16,694 bases of DNA from DATHWB01 sp040902855 (GCA_040902855.1 JBBDWN010000129.1:1-16694); one strand, 5' to 3'. Shown: positions 1 to 6,545, counted from the first letter of the stretch. The notes: generated from the sequence alone by a model not told the origin. Numbers and translations: made by a program.

Positions 1-48
1 AGCCCCCTCGGCACCACCTACACCGTCACCGGCGCCGACCCCCCATAA
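1..48 (+). CDS. C-terminal end of an unidentified upstream gene (partial)
   Basis: The window opens in a reading frame of 15 codons that ends at a TAA (46-48) and reads SPLGTTYTVTGADPP. Every codon except the last sense codon ends in C, which matches the strong GC3 bias of the surrounding genes and is the main reason to treat it as coding. The Thr/Gly/Pro-rich tail would suit the end of a secreted or beta-rich protein, but it is far too short to assign. About 60 nt separate it from the promoter-like motif that precedes the redox cluster, so it is probably a separate transcription unit. Confidence 0.4.
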   Translation, partial: SPLGTTYTVTGADPP

Positions 49-110
49 ACCGATCTCGGCATGTCCGACGGAGTCTTTCGCGAGACGGCTCGGGTCCAAA
101 CTTTCCCAGG

Positions 111-142
111 CGCGCAATAGAACAGTCCTTCGGTGCGTCCTT
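111..142 (+). promoter_or_regulatory. Putative ECF-sigma promoter, copy 1 (CGCGCAATA-N16-CGTCCTT)
   Basis: CGCGCAATA at 111-119 and CGTCCTT at 136-142 are separated by 16 nt. The same two words with the same 16-nt spacing recur at 1075-1106 in front of the ECF sigma gene. A 16-17 nt spacer and a CGTC-containing -10 box are typical of ECF promoters. The downstream word ends 34 nt before the ATG at 177, which has a strong AGGAGG ribosome site at 163-168. The repeat is seen directly; its role as the target of the sigma factor encoded at 1140 is inferred. Confidence 0.6.
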
Positions 143-176
143 CTACCAGTCAATCGACTTCTAGGAGGATGCGACC

Positions 177-680
177 ATGACCACACCGACCCTGTCCCCG
201 TACACGATCGGCGACACAGTCGAAGACTTTGTCCTGCCCGACGTCGAGGGCAACCCCGTCCGGTTCAGCGACGTCACCGGGAAATGGACGCTCGTCTACT
301 TCACCACGACATGGTGCCCGTACTGCACGGCAGAAGCGCCGTACCTCGAGTCCGAACTCGTTGCGGGCTTCGCCGACCACGACCTGAGACTCGTCGTCAT
401 CGACGTGAAGGAGCCGGCAACCGTCGCCCGGATGCTGCCCGACCGCTTCGAATGGAAGTCACCATTCCTCGTTGATGCCGACGGGGTCATCTGTGAGCGG
501 TTTGCCCCCCGCAAGGAGGGCCTGGCTCCCGAGGTGGCGATCATCAACGCTCACCTCGTACTCGATGAGAACCGTGTCATCCGATTCGCCGAGTACCTCA
601 ACATGGAGCGATTCGACGTCCACGCCGTTGCGGTCAAGGCCGCGATCGAAGTACTCCTGGCGGAGGCCGCCGATGGATGA
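177..680 (+). CDS. Thioredoxin-fold AhpC/TSA- or TlpA-like thiol oxidoreductase
   Basis: The 167-residue protein has the N-terminal layout of AhpC/TSA and TlpA-like proteins: IGDTVEDFVLPDVEGNPVRFSD (split here only by motif, residues 11-32), a beta strand, then the redox site W46-C47-P48-Y49-C50. The second half (residues ~85-145) follows the thioredoxin fold with a D-x-D-G-V-I strand. There is no signal peptide or membrane segment, so a cytoplasmic disulfide reductase or peroxidase is likely; the CxxC favours a reductase or resolving role. The start is fixed by AGGAGG 8 nt upstream. Its stop overlaps the next gene by 8 nt, so the two are probably co-translated. It heads a cluster with a DsbD-N-like protein, an ECF sigma/anti-sigma pair and an ArsM-like methyltransferase. 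A role in supplying electrons to that methyltransferase is attractive but inferred. Confidence 0.85.
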   Translation: MTTPTLSPYTIGDTVEDFVLPDVEGNPVRFSDVTGKWTLVYFTTTWCPYCTAEAPYLESELVAGFADHDLRLVVIDVKEPATVARMLPDRFEWKSPFLVDADGVICERFAPRKEGLAPEVAIINAHLVLDENRVIRFAEYLNMERFDVHAVAVKAAIEVLLAEAADG

Positions 681-1068
681 TCGGGTCGCTCTCGCAGTCA
701 CTCCGGTGGCTGAAGTCGCCGACGACCGCGTGCGAATCGTGCTCGAAGTCGATGTGCCCGCGGGAGTCCACATCGAGCCGCACCGGCCCGACGACCCCTT
801 CCTGATCCCCACCGTCGTCACGGTGAACGGACTCGATGACGTCGAGGTCACCTATCCGGATCCGGTCGCGAAGCATCTCGGATGGAACGACGTCGCTCTC
901 ATGGTGCTCGAAGGGCCCCTCGAGTTTGTCGTCACCGGCCAGCGGCGCCCTGACGGTGAAGTCGTGTCGGGAGGCATCAGCTACCAGCCGTGCTTGGGCG
1001 GCGCATGCCTCCCGACCCGAACCGTGACGTGGTCGACGCAACTCAGCCCCGCCAAAGTGGGGACCTGA
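673..1068 (+). CDS. Stand-alone DsbD N-terminal-domain-like thiol protein
   Basis: This 131-residue protein resembles the immunoglobulin-like N-terminal domain of DsbD (nDsbD). It has an opening strand region (V20-RIVLEVDVPAGVHIEPH) and near the C terminus the redox loop Y-Q-P-C107-L-G-G-A-C112-L-P-T-R-T-V. That loop matches the nDsbD loop that ends C-Y-P-P-x-T-K-T-V, with a C-x4-C spacing here instead of C-x5-C. DsbD normally joins this domain to a membrane domain and a thioredoxin domain and works outside the membrane. Here there is neither a signal peptide nor a membrane segment, so it appears cytoplasmic. The start ATG lies inside the end of the preceding thioredoxin-like gene and has GGAGG (662-666) 6 nt upstream. 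An electron-relay partner of that gene product is inferred. Confidence 0.75.
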   Translation: MDDRVALAVTPVAEVADDRVRIVLEVDVPAGVHIEPHRPDDPFLIPTVVTVNGLDDVEVTYPDPVAKHLGWNDVALMVLEGPLEFVVTGQRRPDGEVVSGGISYQPCLGGACLPTRTVTWSTQLSPAKVGT

Positions 1069-1074
1069 CCTGCA

Positions 1075-1106
1075 CGCGCAATATCTCCGAGGCCCCCATC
1101 GTCCTT
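1075..1106 (+). promoter_or_regulatory. Putative ECF-sigma promoter, copy 2 (CGCGCAATA-N16-CGTCCTT)
   Basis: CGCGCAATA (1075-1083) and CGTCCTT (1100-1106), again 16 nt apart, sit in the 71-nt space between the DsbD-N-like gene and the sigma gene. The second word ends 33 nt before the ATG at 1140, against 34 nt for copy 1. Between the two words the sequences differ, as expected of conserved -35 and -10 boxes. It would make sigma expression autocatalytic. Recognition by this particular sigma factor is inference. Confidence 0.6.
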
Positions 1107-1139
1107 ACTTCTGGAAACCCATCGGAGGGGCGTAGAAGC

Positions 1140-1769
1140 ATGGATGTGCCGTCGGTATCCTCAGCCGAGAGTTCAGCGATGGACACGATGCAAGATCAGA
1201 CCATCACCGCGTTTGGTGTCATCGCCAGGGAGCAACTCCCTTGGCTGTACTCCCTGGCGCGCCGACTCGCCGCCGACCGGGCCGAGGACGTCGTGCAGGA
1301 CTGCCTGCTGCGGGCGTTCAAAGGCTTCCCCCAACTGCGAGATCCGCAGGCCGCACCCGCCTGGTTCCGTCAGATCCTCATCAACTGCGCCAACGACCAT
1401 CACCGCAAGAGACTTCGGGCACCGGACGAGCAGCCTCTCGACGAGACCTCCGAGCAGACACTTTTCCGCCGAATCGTCGACGAAGATCCGCTCCCCTACT
1501 CGGACTCGGTCCACCTGGACTTCCTCCACTCTTTCACCGACGACCACGTCTGGGCCGTCCTCGACCGTCTCGATCCGAAATATCGGGTCCCCCTGGTCCT
1601 GGTCCACATGGAGGGCATACCCACCGCCGACGTGTCCCGGATGCTCGGCATCCCTCTGAACACCGTCCTGTCGTGGCTCCACCGGGGCCGACGCCTTTTC
1701 GAAACCGAAATGTGGAATTACGCCGAGGAACACGACCTCGTCTGTCAGGAGCAAGGAGTGACGTCGTGA
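1140..1769 (+). CDS. ECF-family RNA polymerase sigma factor
   Basis: The 209-residue protein has the two-domain build of extracytoplasmic-function sigma factors. Region 2 (about residues 33-95) contains LPWLYSLARRL, the acidic D-R-A-E-D-V-V-Q-D core-binding helix, and W-F-R-Q-I-L-I-N. Region 4 (about 135-188) contains V-W-A-V-L-D-R-L-D-P-K-Y-R-V-P-L and the helix-turn-helix T-A-D-V-S-R-M-L-G-I-P-L-N-T-V-L-S-W-L-H-R-G-R. Region 3 is absent, as usual for the class. The start at 1140 has GGAGG about 10 nt upstream; the frame stays open further upstream, but that part overlaps the previous gene and lacks sigma homology. The gene overlaps its anti-sigma gene by 4 nt. The duplicated promoter motif suggests it activates itself and the gene pair upstream. 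The likely signal is thiol-oxidative or metalloid stress, inferred from the neighbours. Confidence 0.93.
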   Translation: MDVPSVSSAESSAMDTMQDQTITAFGVIAREQLPWLYSLARRLAADRAEDVVQDCLLRAFKGFPQLRDPQAAPAWFRQILINCANDHHRKRLRAPDEQPLDETSEQTLFRRIVDEDPLPYSDSVHLDFLHSFTDDHVWAVLDRLDPKYRVPLVLVHMEGIPTADVSRMLGIPLNTVLSWLHRGRRLFETEMWNYAEEHDLVCQEQGVTS

Positions 1770-1999
1770 TCGACTGCACCAGTGCGGTACGCCGCCTCTG
1801 GAACTTCATCGAGTTGGATCTGCCTGAAGCGGAACGAGACGAAATGGACGAGCACCTGGCGTTCTGCCGCCGGTGCTGCGGCGAAGTGGAGTTTGCAGAG
1901 GAACTCCGCGTCCTGCTGAAGGACTCTGCAGGACCGGAACTGCCGCCTGACGCCGCGGTGCGGCTGGGCGAATTCATCGACTCCATCGGGGACGAATGA
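1766..1999 (+). CDS. Zinc-finger (ZAS-type) anti-sigma factor
   Basis: This small protein (77 residues) has the ZAS signature H30-x3-C34-x2-C37, with C38 adjacent and a further cysteine at position 4 that is a candidate fourth ligand. In RsrA/ChrR-type anti-sigma factors this zinc site binds the sigma factor, and in RsrA oxidation of the cysteines releases it. No transmembrane helix follows, so it is a soluble sensor. Translation most likely starts at GTG 1766, which overlaps the sigma stop codon (GTGA) and has AAGGAG 7 nt upstream. It ends in an ATGA overlap with the methyltransferase gene. Position directly after an ECF gene is classic for a cognate pair. Redox sensing rather than metal sensing is inferred from the thiol enzymes around it. 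Confidence 0.88.
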   Translation: MIDCTSAVRRLWNFIELDLPEAERDEMDEHLAFCRRCCGEVEFAEELRVLLKDSAGPELPPDAAVRLGEFIDSIGDE

Positions 2000-2805
2000 C
2001 GATCTCCCGCGACCTGATTCACGCCGACGAGATCGACGCCGTCGTCGGCGCCGCCTACCGGGCGCTCGAGTCGCCCACCGGCGCGGCCACCTGGCTCTAC
2101 ACCCAGGATCAGCTCGAATGGCTTCCGGAAGGTGCCAAGGCTTGGGCGCTCGGAGTCGGTAACCCCGTCCCCTATGCCGAACTCGCCGCAGGGGAGTCCG
2201 TACTCGACCTTGGCTGTGGGGCAGGAATCGACGTGCTCCTCGCCGCACGGGCAGTGGGGCCTGACGGGCGATCCACCGGACTCGACTCGCTGCCGGAGAT
2301 GGTCGACCGAGCGACGGAGTTCGCCGCCGAGGCCGGGATCGACTGGGTCGACTTCATCGAGGGCCGAATGGAAGCCATACCGTTGCCCGACGAATCGGTG
2401 GACGTCGTGATATCCAACGGGACGATCAACCTGGCCGCCCGCAAGAGCCGAGTGTTGGCGGAAGCGTTGCGGGTACTGCGACCCGGAGGACGTCTCTGCG
2501 TGGCCGATCTGACGATCGTCGAAGAAGACCTGCCGCCCGAGATCCTCACCCACCCTTCCGCTTGGGCTGGTTGAGTGTCGGGAGCCCTGGCGGAGCGTGT
2601 CTTCGTCACCAAACTTGATCGGGTCGGATTCGAGAACATCAAAGTGAAGGAACGTTTCGACTTCAGTCTCAGCCACACGGCCGGCTATCCGCTGTTCACT
2701 CCGGATCTGGTGGCGCTCATGCATGAGCTCATACCGGCCGACCAACACGAGCGGGTGGCCACGAGCGTGATCATCACCGCCCGCAAACCGGATCAGCCTT
2801 CGTAA
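1996..2805 (+). CDS. ArsM/AS3MT-like SAM methyltransferase, candidate selenoprotein with in-frame TGA (Sec193)
   Basis: Read through one TGA (2572-2574), the frame gives 269 residues. The first 192 form a Rossmann methyltransferase: motif I V-L-D-L-G-C-G-A-G (69-77), acidic L-D-S-L-P-E-M (97-102), V-V-I-S-N-G-T-I-N-L (137-146), and L-R-P-G-G-R-L (161-167). These resemble arsenite methyltransferases (SNCVINL, L-K-P-G-G), although the cysteine of SNC is glycine here. The TGA falls in W-A-G-[TGA]-V-S-G-A-L, which aligns with W-x-x-C-x-x-G-A-L of ArsM/AS3MT, where the cysteine is catalytic (Cys156 of mammalian AS3MT, from memory). The following 76 codons continue in frame as a normal C-terminal part (F-V-T-K-L-D-R-V-G-F-E-N-I-K-V). 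A SECIS-like hairpin follows the TGA. The start overlaps the anti-sigma stop by 4 nt. The substrate may be arsenite or another soft nucleophile acceptor. The alternatives are a real nonsense mutation or a base error for TGC/TGT. Confidence 0.72.
2588..2608 (+). promoter_or_regulatory. SECIS-like hairpin downstream of the in-frame TGA
   Basis: Positions 2588-2595 (UGGCGGAG) pair without interruption with 2601-2608 (CUUCGUCA): six Watson-Crick and two G-U pairs. They close a five-base loop CGUGU (2596-2600). The loop begins 21 nt after the TGA, inside the 16-37 nt range used to define bacterial SECIS elements. A G is the second loop base, also as required by that definition. There is no bulged U like the one in the E. 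coli fdhF element, and other bacteria vary here. Pairing was worked out by hand; no folding energy was computed. Confidence 0.55.
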
Positions 2806-2820
2806 GTACCTGAGTTGGTG

Positions 2821-2852
2821 TGAGGGGGGAGCCCGGCCGGGCTCCCCCCTCA
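2821..2852. terminator. Perfect palindrome, bidirectional terminator between convergent genes
   Basis: The 16-nt arm 2821-2836 (TGAGGGGGGAGCCCGG) is followed at once by its exact reverse complement at 2837-2852. As RNA it would form a very stable GC-rich stem with a GGCC tip. It lies between the methyltransferase stop (2805) and the protease stop (2858), on opposite strands, so it can end transcripts from both sides. No U-tract follows, which is common for terminators in high-GC actinomycetes. Confidence 0.85.
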
Positions 2853-2857
2853 ACGAA

Positions 2858-4714
2858 TCAGGACTTGCTGACGGTGATCGACTTCAGGTCGCTGTCCCCG
2901 TCCGGGTCCGAAGCACCAGCGGGCGCCCCTGAGTATGGGGCGCCGTTGAGGTGTGTCACTGTCCACTTGACCGAACTCGTGCTCTTCGCGAAGTTGCCGG
3001 AGTTGACGCTGCACCAGCCTGCTTCATTTGTGACGGGGTGGACACCGGTCGTACAGGATGTGCTCTTACCGTCCTGTCCGGTTGCGGGATCCCACAAACC
3101 CTCGACCACCACACCGTCCACTCCGGTCACGTTGCCGTCCACCACATCGATGACGCGAATCCAGACTGTCGCGTTCCACAGTGCTTTCTTGCTGGTAGCG
3201 GTTCCGTCCAGATCTCCGACGTAGGTGCCCTCTGGCGAGGGTGAAACAGTCCCGTCGGAGACGGTGACATCTTGCGAGTCGGAGTCTATCGCCGTGTCGT
3301 CGTCGGACACGGTCAAGGTGACGGTGTACGTGCCGCCTGCCCCATAGGTGTGAGTGACGGTGGCGCCGGAGCCGGTGTTCCCGTCACCGAATTCCCAGGC
3401 GTACGACGAAATCGAACCGTCGGAGTCGCTCGAAGCGGTCCCGTCGAAGTCGCACGCCAGGTCTGTGCACGAGAACGTAAACGAGGCGGTCGGAGCGGCA
3501 TTCGTGTCACCGCCACCACCGGTTCCATCCATGGTCGGGCTGAACACGGTGCTGTCGGCCACATCGATGCGGGGCTCCAGATCCCCGTCACCGGAGTCGT
3601 CGGTCCAGTCGGTTTTGCCGGTGGTCTCGAGCGCTAACAGGATGCCTGGCGGAGTTAGCGTGGAGTCGCTCGAAACCAGCAGCGCAGCCGCGCCGGCAAC
3701 ATGAGGCGAGGCCATCGAGGTTCCGCTGTAGGTGGCATAGCCGCCGGGCACTGTCGACAGGATGCACACCCCCGGGGCGGTCACCTCGACGAGGCTCCCA
3801 TAGTTCGAGAAGTTCGCCAGGGTGTCGTCCTCGTCATCACGGCACGTCGGACTCGCCAGCCCGCCCGGTTCGCCGTCGAAATCGGCCAGGGCGGACACGG
3901 TGATCACGTCGGGGTGATTGGCCGGGCTGAACGTCGATGCGTCCTTGCCGGAGTTCCCGGCTGCCACGGCGTAGGTCACTCCGGCGGCCACGGAATTCTC
4001 GATCGCGGTGTCCATTGCGCTGGAAGAGCATTCACAGCCGAGGCTCATGTTGGCGACATCGACGAAGCTGGCATTTTCCGTGACGTAGTCGATGCCTGCC
4101 ACGATCCACGACATGTATCCCGAGCCGTCCGAGCGGAGAACCTTGACCGCCCACTGCTCGACGCCGGGCGCCACCCCGACGACGTGGATGCCGTCAACGT
4201 TCACTCCGTTGTCGAGGGCGCCGATCGTTCCCGCAACGTGAGTTCCATGCCCGTTGTCATCGTCGCCCGCACCGACCGTGCACGATGCCTTGAACGGGCT
4301 GCCTCCTGCGCAATTGACCGACTTGGCCGTGTTGACGTTCAGGTCGGGGTGGTCGAAATCGATCCCGGTGTCGATCACGGCGACGACGGCCCCGGTCACT
4401 CGCTCGTCGGTCCCGTCAATCTTGAGTGTCTCGTTGGCGTCGGCGTTGATCCGGTCTATGCCGGTAGGAAGAGGTGGCGGAGTATGAGTCGCGATCGAGA
4501 CCTCCTGATCCGCTTCCACAACGCTCACCCGCGGATTCCTTGCCAGTGACGACGCGGCCTGGGCCGTCAGATCAGCGGAGAATCCCTTCAGGGCGTGTTG
4601 GTAGACGAAACCGAGTTCGCCACCGGCGCCTCGGACCAGGCTGCGGGCGGTGGCTTCCACATCGGTGACGGAATCGTCGAGTACGACGATGTAGGTGGAG
4701 CGTTCGGCGCTGGC
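2858..4714 (-). CDS. Secreted subtilisin-like serine protease (S8) with I9 propeptide and PKD domain, 5'-truncated by gap
   Basis: The 618 visible residues (numbered from the gap edge) begin in an inhibitor-I9 propeptide (Y8-IVVLDD to about 75). A complete S8 catalytic domain follows: Asp115 in VIDTGIDFDHPD, His156 in N-G-H-G-T-H-V-A-G, oxyanion Asn254 in A-A-G-N-S-G, and Ser333 in G-T-S-M-A-S-P-H-V-A-G. A Gly/Asp linker near 397 leads to a PKD domain (about 405-487; W-E-F-G-D-G-N and H-T-Y-G-A-G-G-T-Y-T-V-T-L-T-V). A final beta-rich domain with two cysteines (about 495-618) ends the protein. The layout matches exported, self-processing proteinase K/subtilase-type enzymes, with extra domains likely for surface or substrate binding. 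The signal peptide and start codon fall in the N run. The frame also reads through the Ns and beyond, but the residues on the far side show no homology and belong to other genes. Confidence 0.93.
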   Translation of the reverse strand, partial: ASAERSTYIVVLDDSVTDVEATARSLVRGAGGELGFVYQHALKGFSADLTAQAASSLARNPRVSVVEADQEVSIATHTPPPLPTGIDRINADANETLKIDGTDERVTGAVVAVIDTGIDFDHPDLNVNTAKSVNCAGGSPFKASCTVGAGDDDNGHGTHVAGTIGALDNGVNVDGIHVVGVAPGVEQWAVKVLRSDGSGYMSWIVAGIDYVTENASFVDVANMSLGCECSSSAMDTAIENSVAAGVTYAVAAGNSGKDASTFSPANHPDVITVSALADFDGEPGGLASPTCRDDEDDTLANFSNYGSLVEVTAPGVCILSTVPGGYATYSGTSMASPHVAGAAALLVSSDSTLTPPGILLALETTGKTDWTDDSGDGDLEPRIDVADSTVFSPTMDGTGGGGDTNAAPTASFTFSCTDLACDFDGTASSDSDGSISSYAWEFGDGNTGSGATVTHTYGAGGTYTVTLTVSDDDTAIDSDSQDVTVSDGTVSPSPEGTYVGDLDGTATSKKALWNATVWIRVIDVVDGNVTGVDGVVVEGLWDPATGQDGKSTSCTTGVHPVTNEAGWCSVNSGNFAKSTSSVKWTVTHLNGAPYSGAPAGASDPDGDSDLKSITVSKS

Positions 4715-4814
4715 NNNNNNNNNNNNNNNNNNNNNNNNNNNNNNNNNNNNNNNNNNNNNNNNNNNNNNNNNNNNNNNNNNNNNNNNNNNNNNNNNNNNNN
4801 NNNNNNNNNNNNNN
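4715..4814. other. Assembly gap of 100 N
   Basis: Exactly 100 undetermined bases interrupt the sequence. That round number is the usual placeholder for a gap of unknown size. It removes the 5' end and promoter of the subtilase on the minus strand and most of the gene whose last 36 codons lie at 4815-4925 on the plus strand. Since those two genes diverge, at least two starts and a regulatory region are missing here, so the true gap is probably much longer than 100 bases. Confidence 0.97.
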
Positions 4815-4925
4815 GTGATCGACGCCGCAGTCCGCCAGAAGCGGTCACGACTTCCGTCGGTCGTCAAGGGCAAGAAGCGCAAGAAGGCGATCAATCGGGC
4901 GAAAAAGGTTCTGGCCGACCGCTGA
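4815..4925 (+). CDS. C-terminal fragment of an unidentified lysine/arginine-rich protein (partial)
   Basis: The frame coming out of the gap gives 36 codons ending in TGA at 4923-4925. The residues are strongly basic (for example K-G-K-K-R-K-K-A-I-N-R-A-K-K-V-L). About four in five third positions are G or C, like true genes here, whereas the opposite strand offers no recognisable protein. It ends 6 nt before the stop of the convergent acyl-CoA ligase gene, a natural boundary. A basic helical tail would suit a nucleic-acid-binding or ribosome-associated protein, but nothing identifies it. The start and body are lost in the gap. Confidence 0.5.
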   Translation: MIDAAVRQKRSRLPSVVKGKKRKKAINRAKKVLADR

Positions 4926-4931
4926 CAGCCT

Positions 4932-6545
4932 TCAGAGCTCGACGATGTCGAGTTCTCCCTCGGCGTGACGGGCGCGCAGCCGCTTCTTGTCGAACTTCCC
5001 GACCGACGTCTTGGGGACTTCGTCGATGAACGTCCACCGTTCCGGCAGCCAGAACTTGGCCACACGGGAAGCCAGGAAATCCCTGAGCGCTTCCGGTGTC
5101 ACCGTCGCCCCTCGAGCCACCACGATGCAGGCCAGCGGCCGTTCGTCCCAGCGGTCGTCGGGGACGCCGACCACGACCGCCTCGACCACCGCCGGATGGG
5201 CCATCAGCTCGTTCTCGAGATCCACCGAACTGATCCATTCGCCCCCCGACTTGATGACGTCCTTGGCACGGTCGGAGATCTGAACGAAGCCGCCTTCTGT
5301 GATCGTCCCCACGTCGCCGGTGCGAAGCCACCCGTCGTGGAACTTCTCCTCGGACGGGTCGAGGTGATAGGAGGCAGTGATCCACGGGCCACGGATCTCG
5401 ATCTCACCTTGGGTGGTGCCATCCCAGGGAAGGACGGTGCCGTCGTCGTCACATATCCGTATCTCGACCCCGGCCAGGATGCGGCCGGTCTTCGACTTCC
5501 ACTCCATCCGCTCGGACTCGGGCGCATCCTTGGGGGGCCGGGCGATCGCACCCAGTGGCGAAGTCTCCGTCATCCCCCACGCCTGGACGATCTCGACACC
5601 GAACGTGCGCTCAAAACCCTCCATCAATGCACGTGGCACCGCAGACCCTCCGCAGGTGATGAAGCGGAAGGAGCTCAGATCGGCCTGCGGCTGGTTGTGG
5701 AGCACCTCGTTGAGAACCGTCGGCACCGCACCCGAAATAGTCGGCCGCGTTCGCTCGATGACGTCGACGATCGGACCGGACTGCAGGTACTGCTGAGGCA
5801 TGACCATGTCGGCGCCTGCCGCCCACGCCCCGTAGGGCATGCCCCAGGCGTTGGCGTGGAACTGGGGCACGATCACCAGCACCCGATCGGCCTCGGAGAA
5901 CCCCAGCGTGTTCGCCGACATCACGTTGAAGCAGTGGAGGAACGTCGAGCGGTGCGAGTAGACGACGCCCTTCGGGTTGCCAGTGGTCCCACTCGTGTAA
6001 CACATGGCAGCGGCGGTGCGCTCGTCGAGATCCGGGTAGTCAAAGCCGGATTCCTCGGCGGCCAGCAGATCCTCGTAGTCGAGGGTGTCACCCAGGCCTG
6101 CGAGGTCGCCTTCACCGCACACGATGATGTGCCTGACCGTCTTCAGTTGGTCACGAACCGCGGCCAGGAGCGGGGCGATCGAGGCGTCGACGATGATCGC
6201 CTCGTCTGCTCCGTGGTTCACCACGAAGGCGAGCTGATCGGGGAACAGCCGGATGTTGAGGGTGTGGAGGACGGCTCCCATCGAAGGGACAGCAAGGTAT
6301 GCCTCCATGTGGCGTTGGTTGTTCCACATGAATGTGCCGACCCGATCGCCCGGTTCGACCCCGAGTCGGCTGAGAGCGGCAGCGAGGCGGTCGGCACGCT
6401 CCGCCACCTCGGAGAAGGTGGCTTCCTGGATATCGGCGTCCGGGCCGTGATAGGTCAGGACCTTCGACGCCGGATAGATCGTCCGCCCATGCCGGAGCAG
6501 GTGGGCGGTGGTGAGCGGGAAGTCCTGCATGGTGCTGTCGATCAT
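4932..6545 (-). CDS. Medium/long-chain fatty-acyl-CoA ligase (AMP-forming)
   Basis: This full-length ANL-superfamily enzyme (537 residues) activates a fatty acid to acyl-AMP and then acyl-CoA. Visible motifs are the P-loop Y183-T-S-G-T-T-G-N-P-K-G, the adenine-binding Q-A-W-G-M-T-E-T-S (321-329), the hinge region G-W-L-R-T-G-D (405-411) and K-D-V-I-K-S-G-G-E-W-I-S (428-439), and the C-terminal catalytic lysine K517 in P-K-T-S-V-G-K. The pattern fits the FadD/AlkK-like group for medium or long chains; the exact substrate cannot be read. There is no membrane segment. The start at 6545 has a GGGGAGAA stretch about 9 nt upstream; Met6 is a possible alternative. It diverges from the ProA-like gene across a 64-nt spacer and may work with the acyl-CoA dehydrogenase at 10254. 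Confidence 0.93.
   Translation of the reverse strand: MIDSTMQDFPLTTAHLLRHGRTIYPASKVLTYHGPDADIQEATFSEVAERADRLAAALSRLGVEPGDRVGTFMWNNQRHMEAYLAVPSMGAVLHTLNIRLFPDQLAFVVNHGADEAIIVDASIAPLLAAVRDQLKTVRHIIVCGEGDLAGLGDTLDYEDLLAAEESGFDYPDLDERTAAAMCYTSGTTGNPKGVVYSHRSTFLHCFNVMSANTLGFSEADRVLVIVPQFHANAWGMPYGAWAAGADMVMPQQYLQSGPIVDVIERTRPTISGAVPTVLNEVLHNQPQADLSSFRFITCGGSAVPRALMEGFERTFGVEIVQAWGMTETSPLGAIARPPKDAPESERMEWKSKTGRILAGVEIRICDDDGTVLPWDGTTQGEIEIRGPWITASYHLDPSEEKFHDGWLRTGDVGTITEGGFVQISDRAKDVIKSGGEWISSVDLENELMAHPAVVEAVVVGVPDDRWDERPLACIVVARGATVTPEALRDFLASRVAKFWLPERWTFIDEVPKTSVGKFDKKRLRARHAEGELDIVEL

Noticed and set aside
2575..2805. Separate 76-residue gene starting at GTG right after the TGA
   Set aside because: It has no ribosome site in front, is in the same frame as the methyltransferase, and its residues match the expected C-terminal part of that family.
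1534..2853. Long minus-strand open frame (439 codons) opposite the sigma and methyltransferase genes
   Set aside because: Its residues show no family, and the plus-strand genes there have clear motifs. Long antisense frames are common in high-GC DNA.
4815..5065. Continuation of the subtilase frame beyond the N run
   Set aside because: The residues on that side overlap the end of the acyl-CoA ligase gene in another frame and show no signal peptide. The join through Ns depends on an arbitrary gap length.
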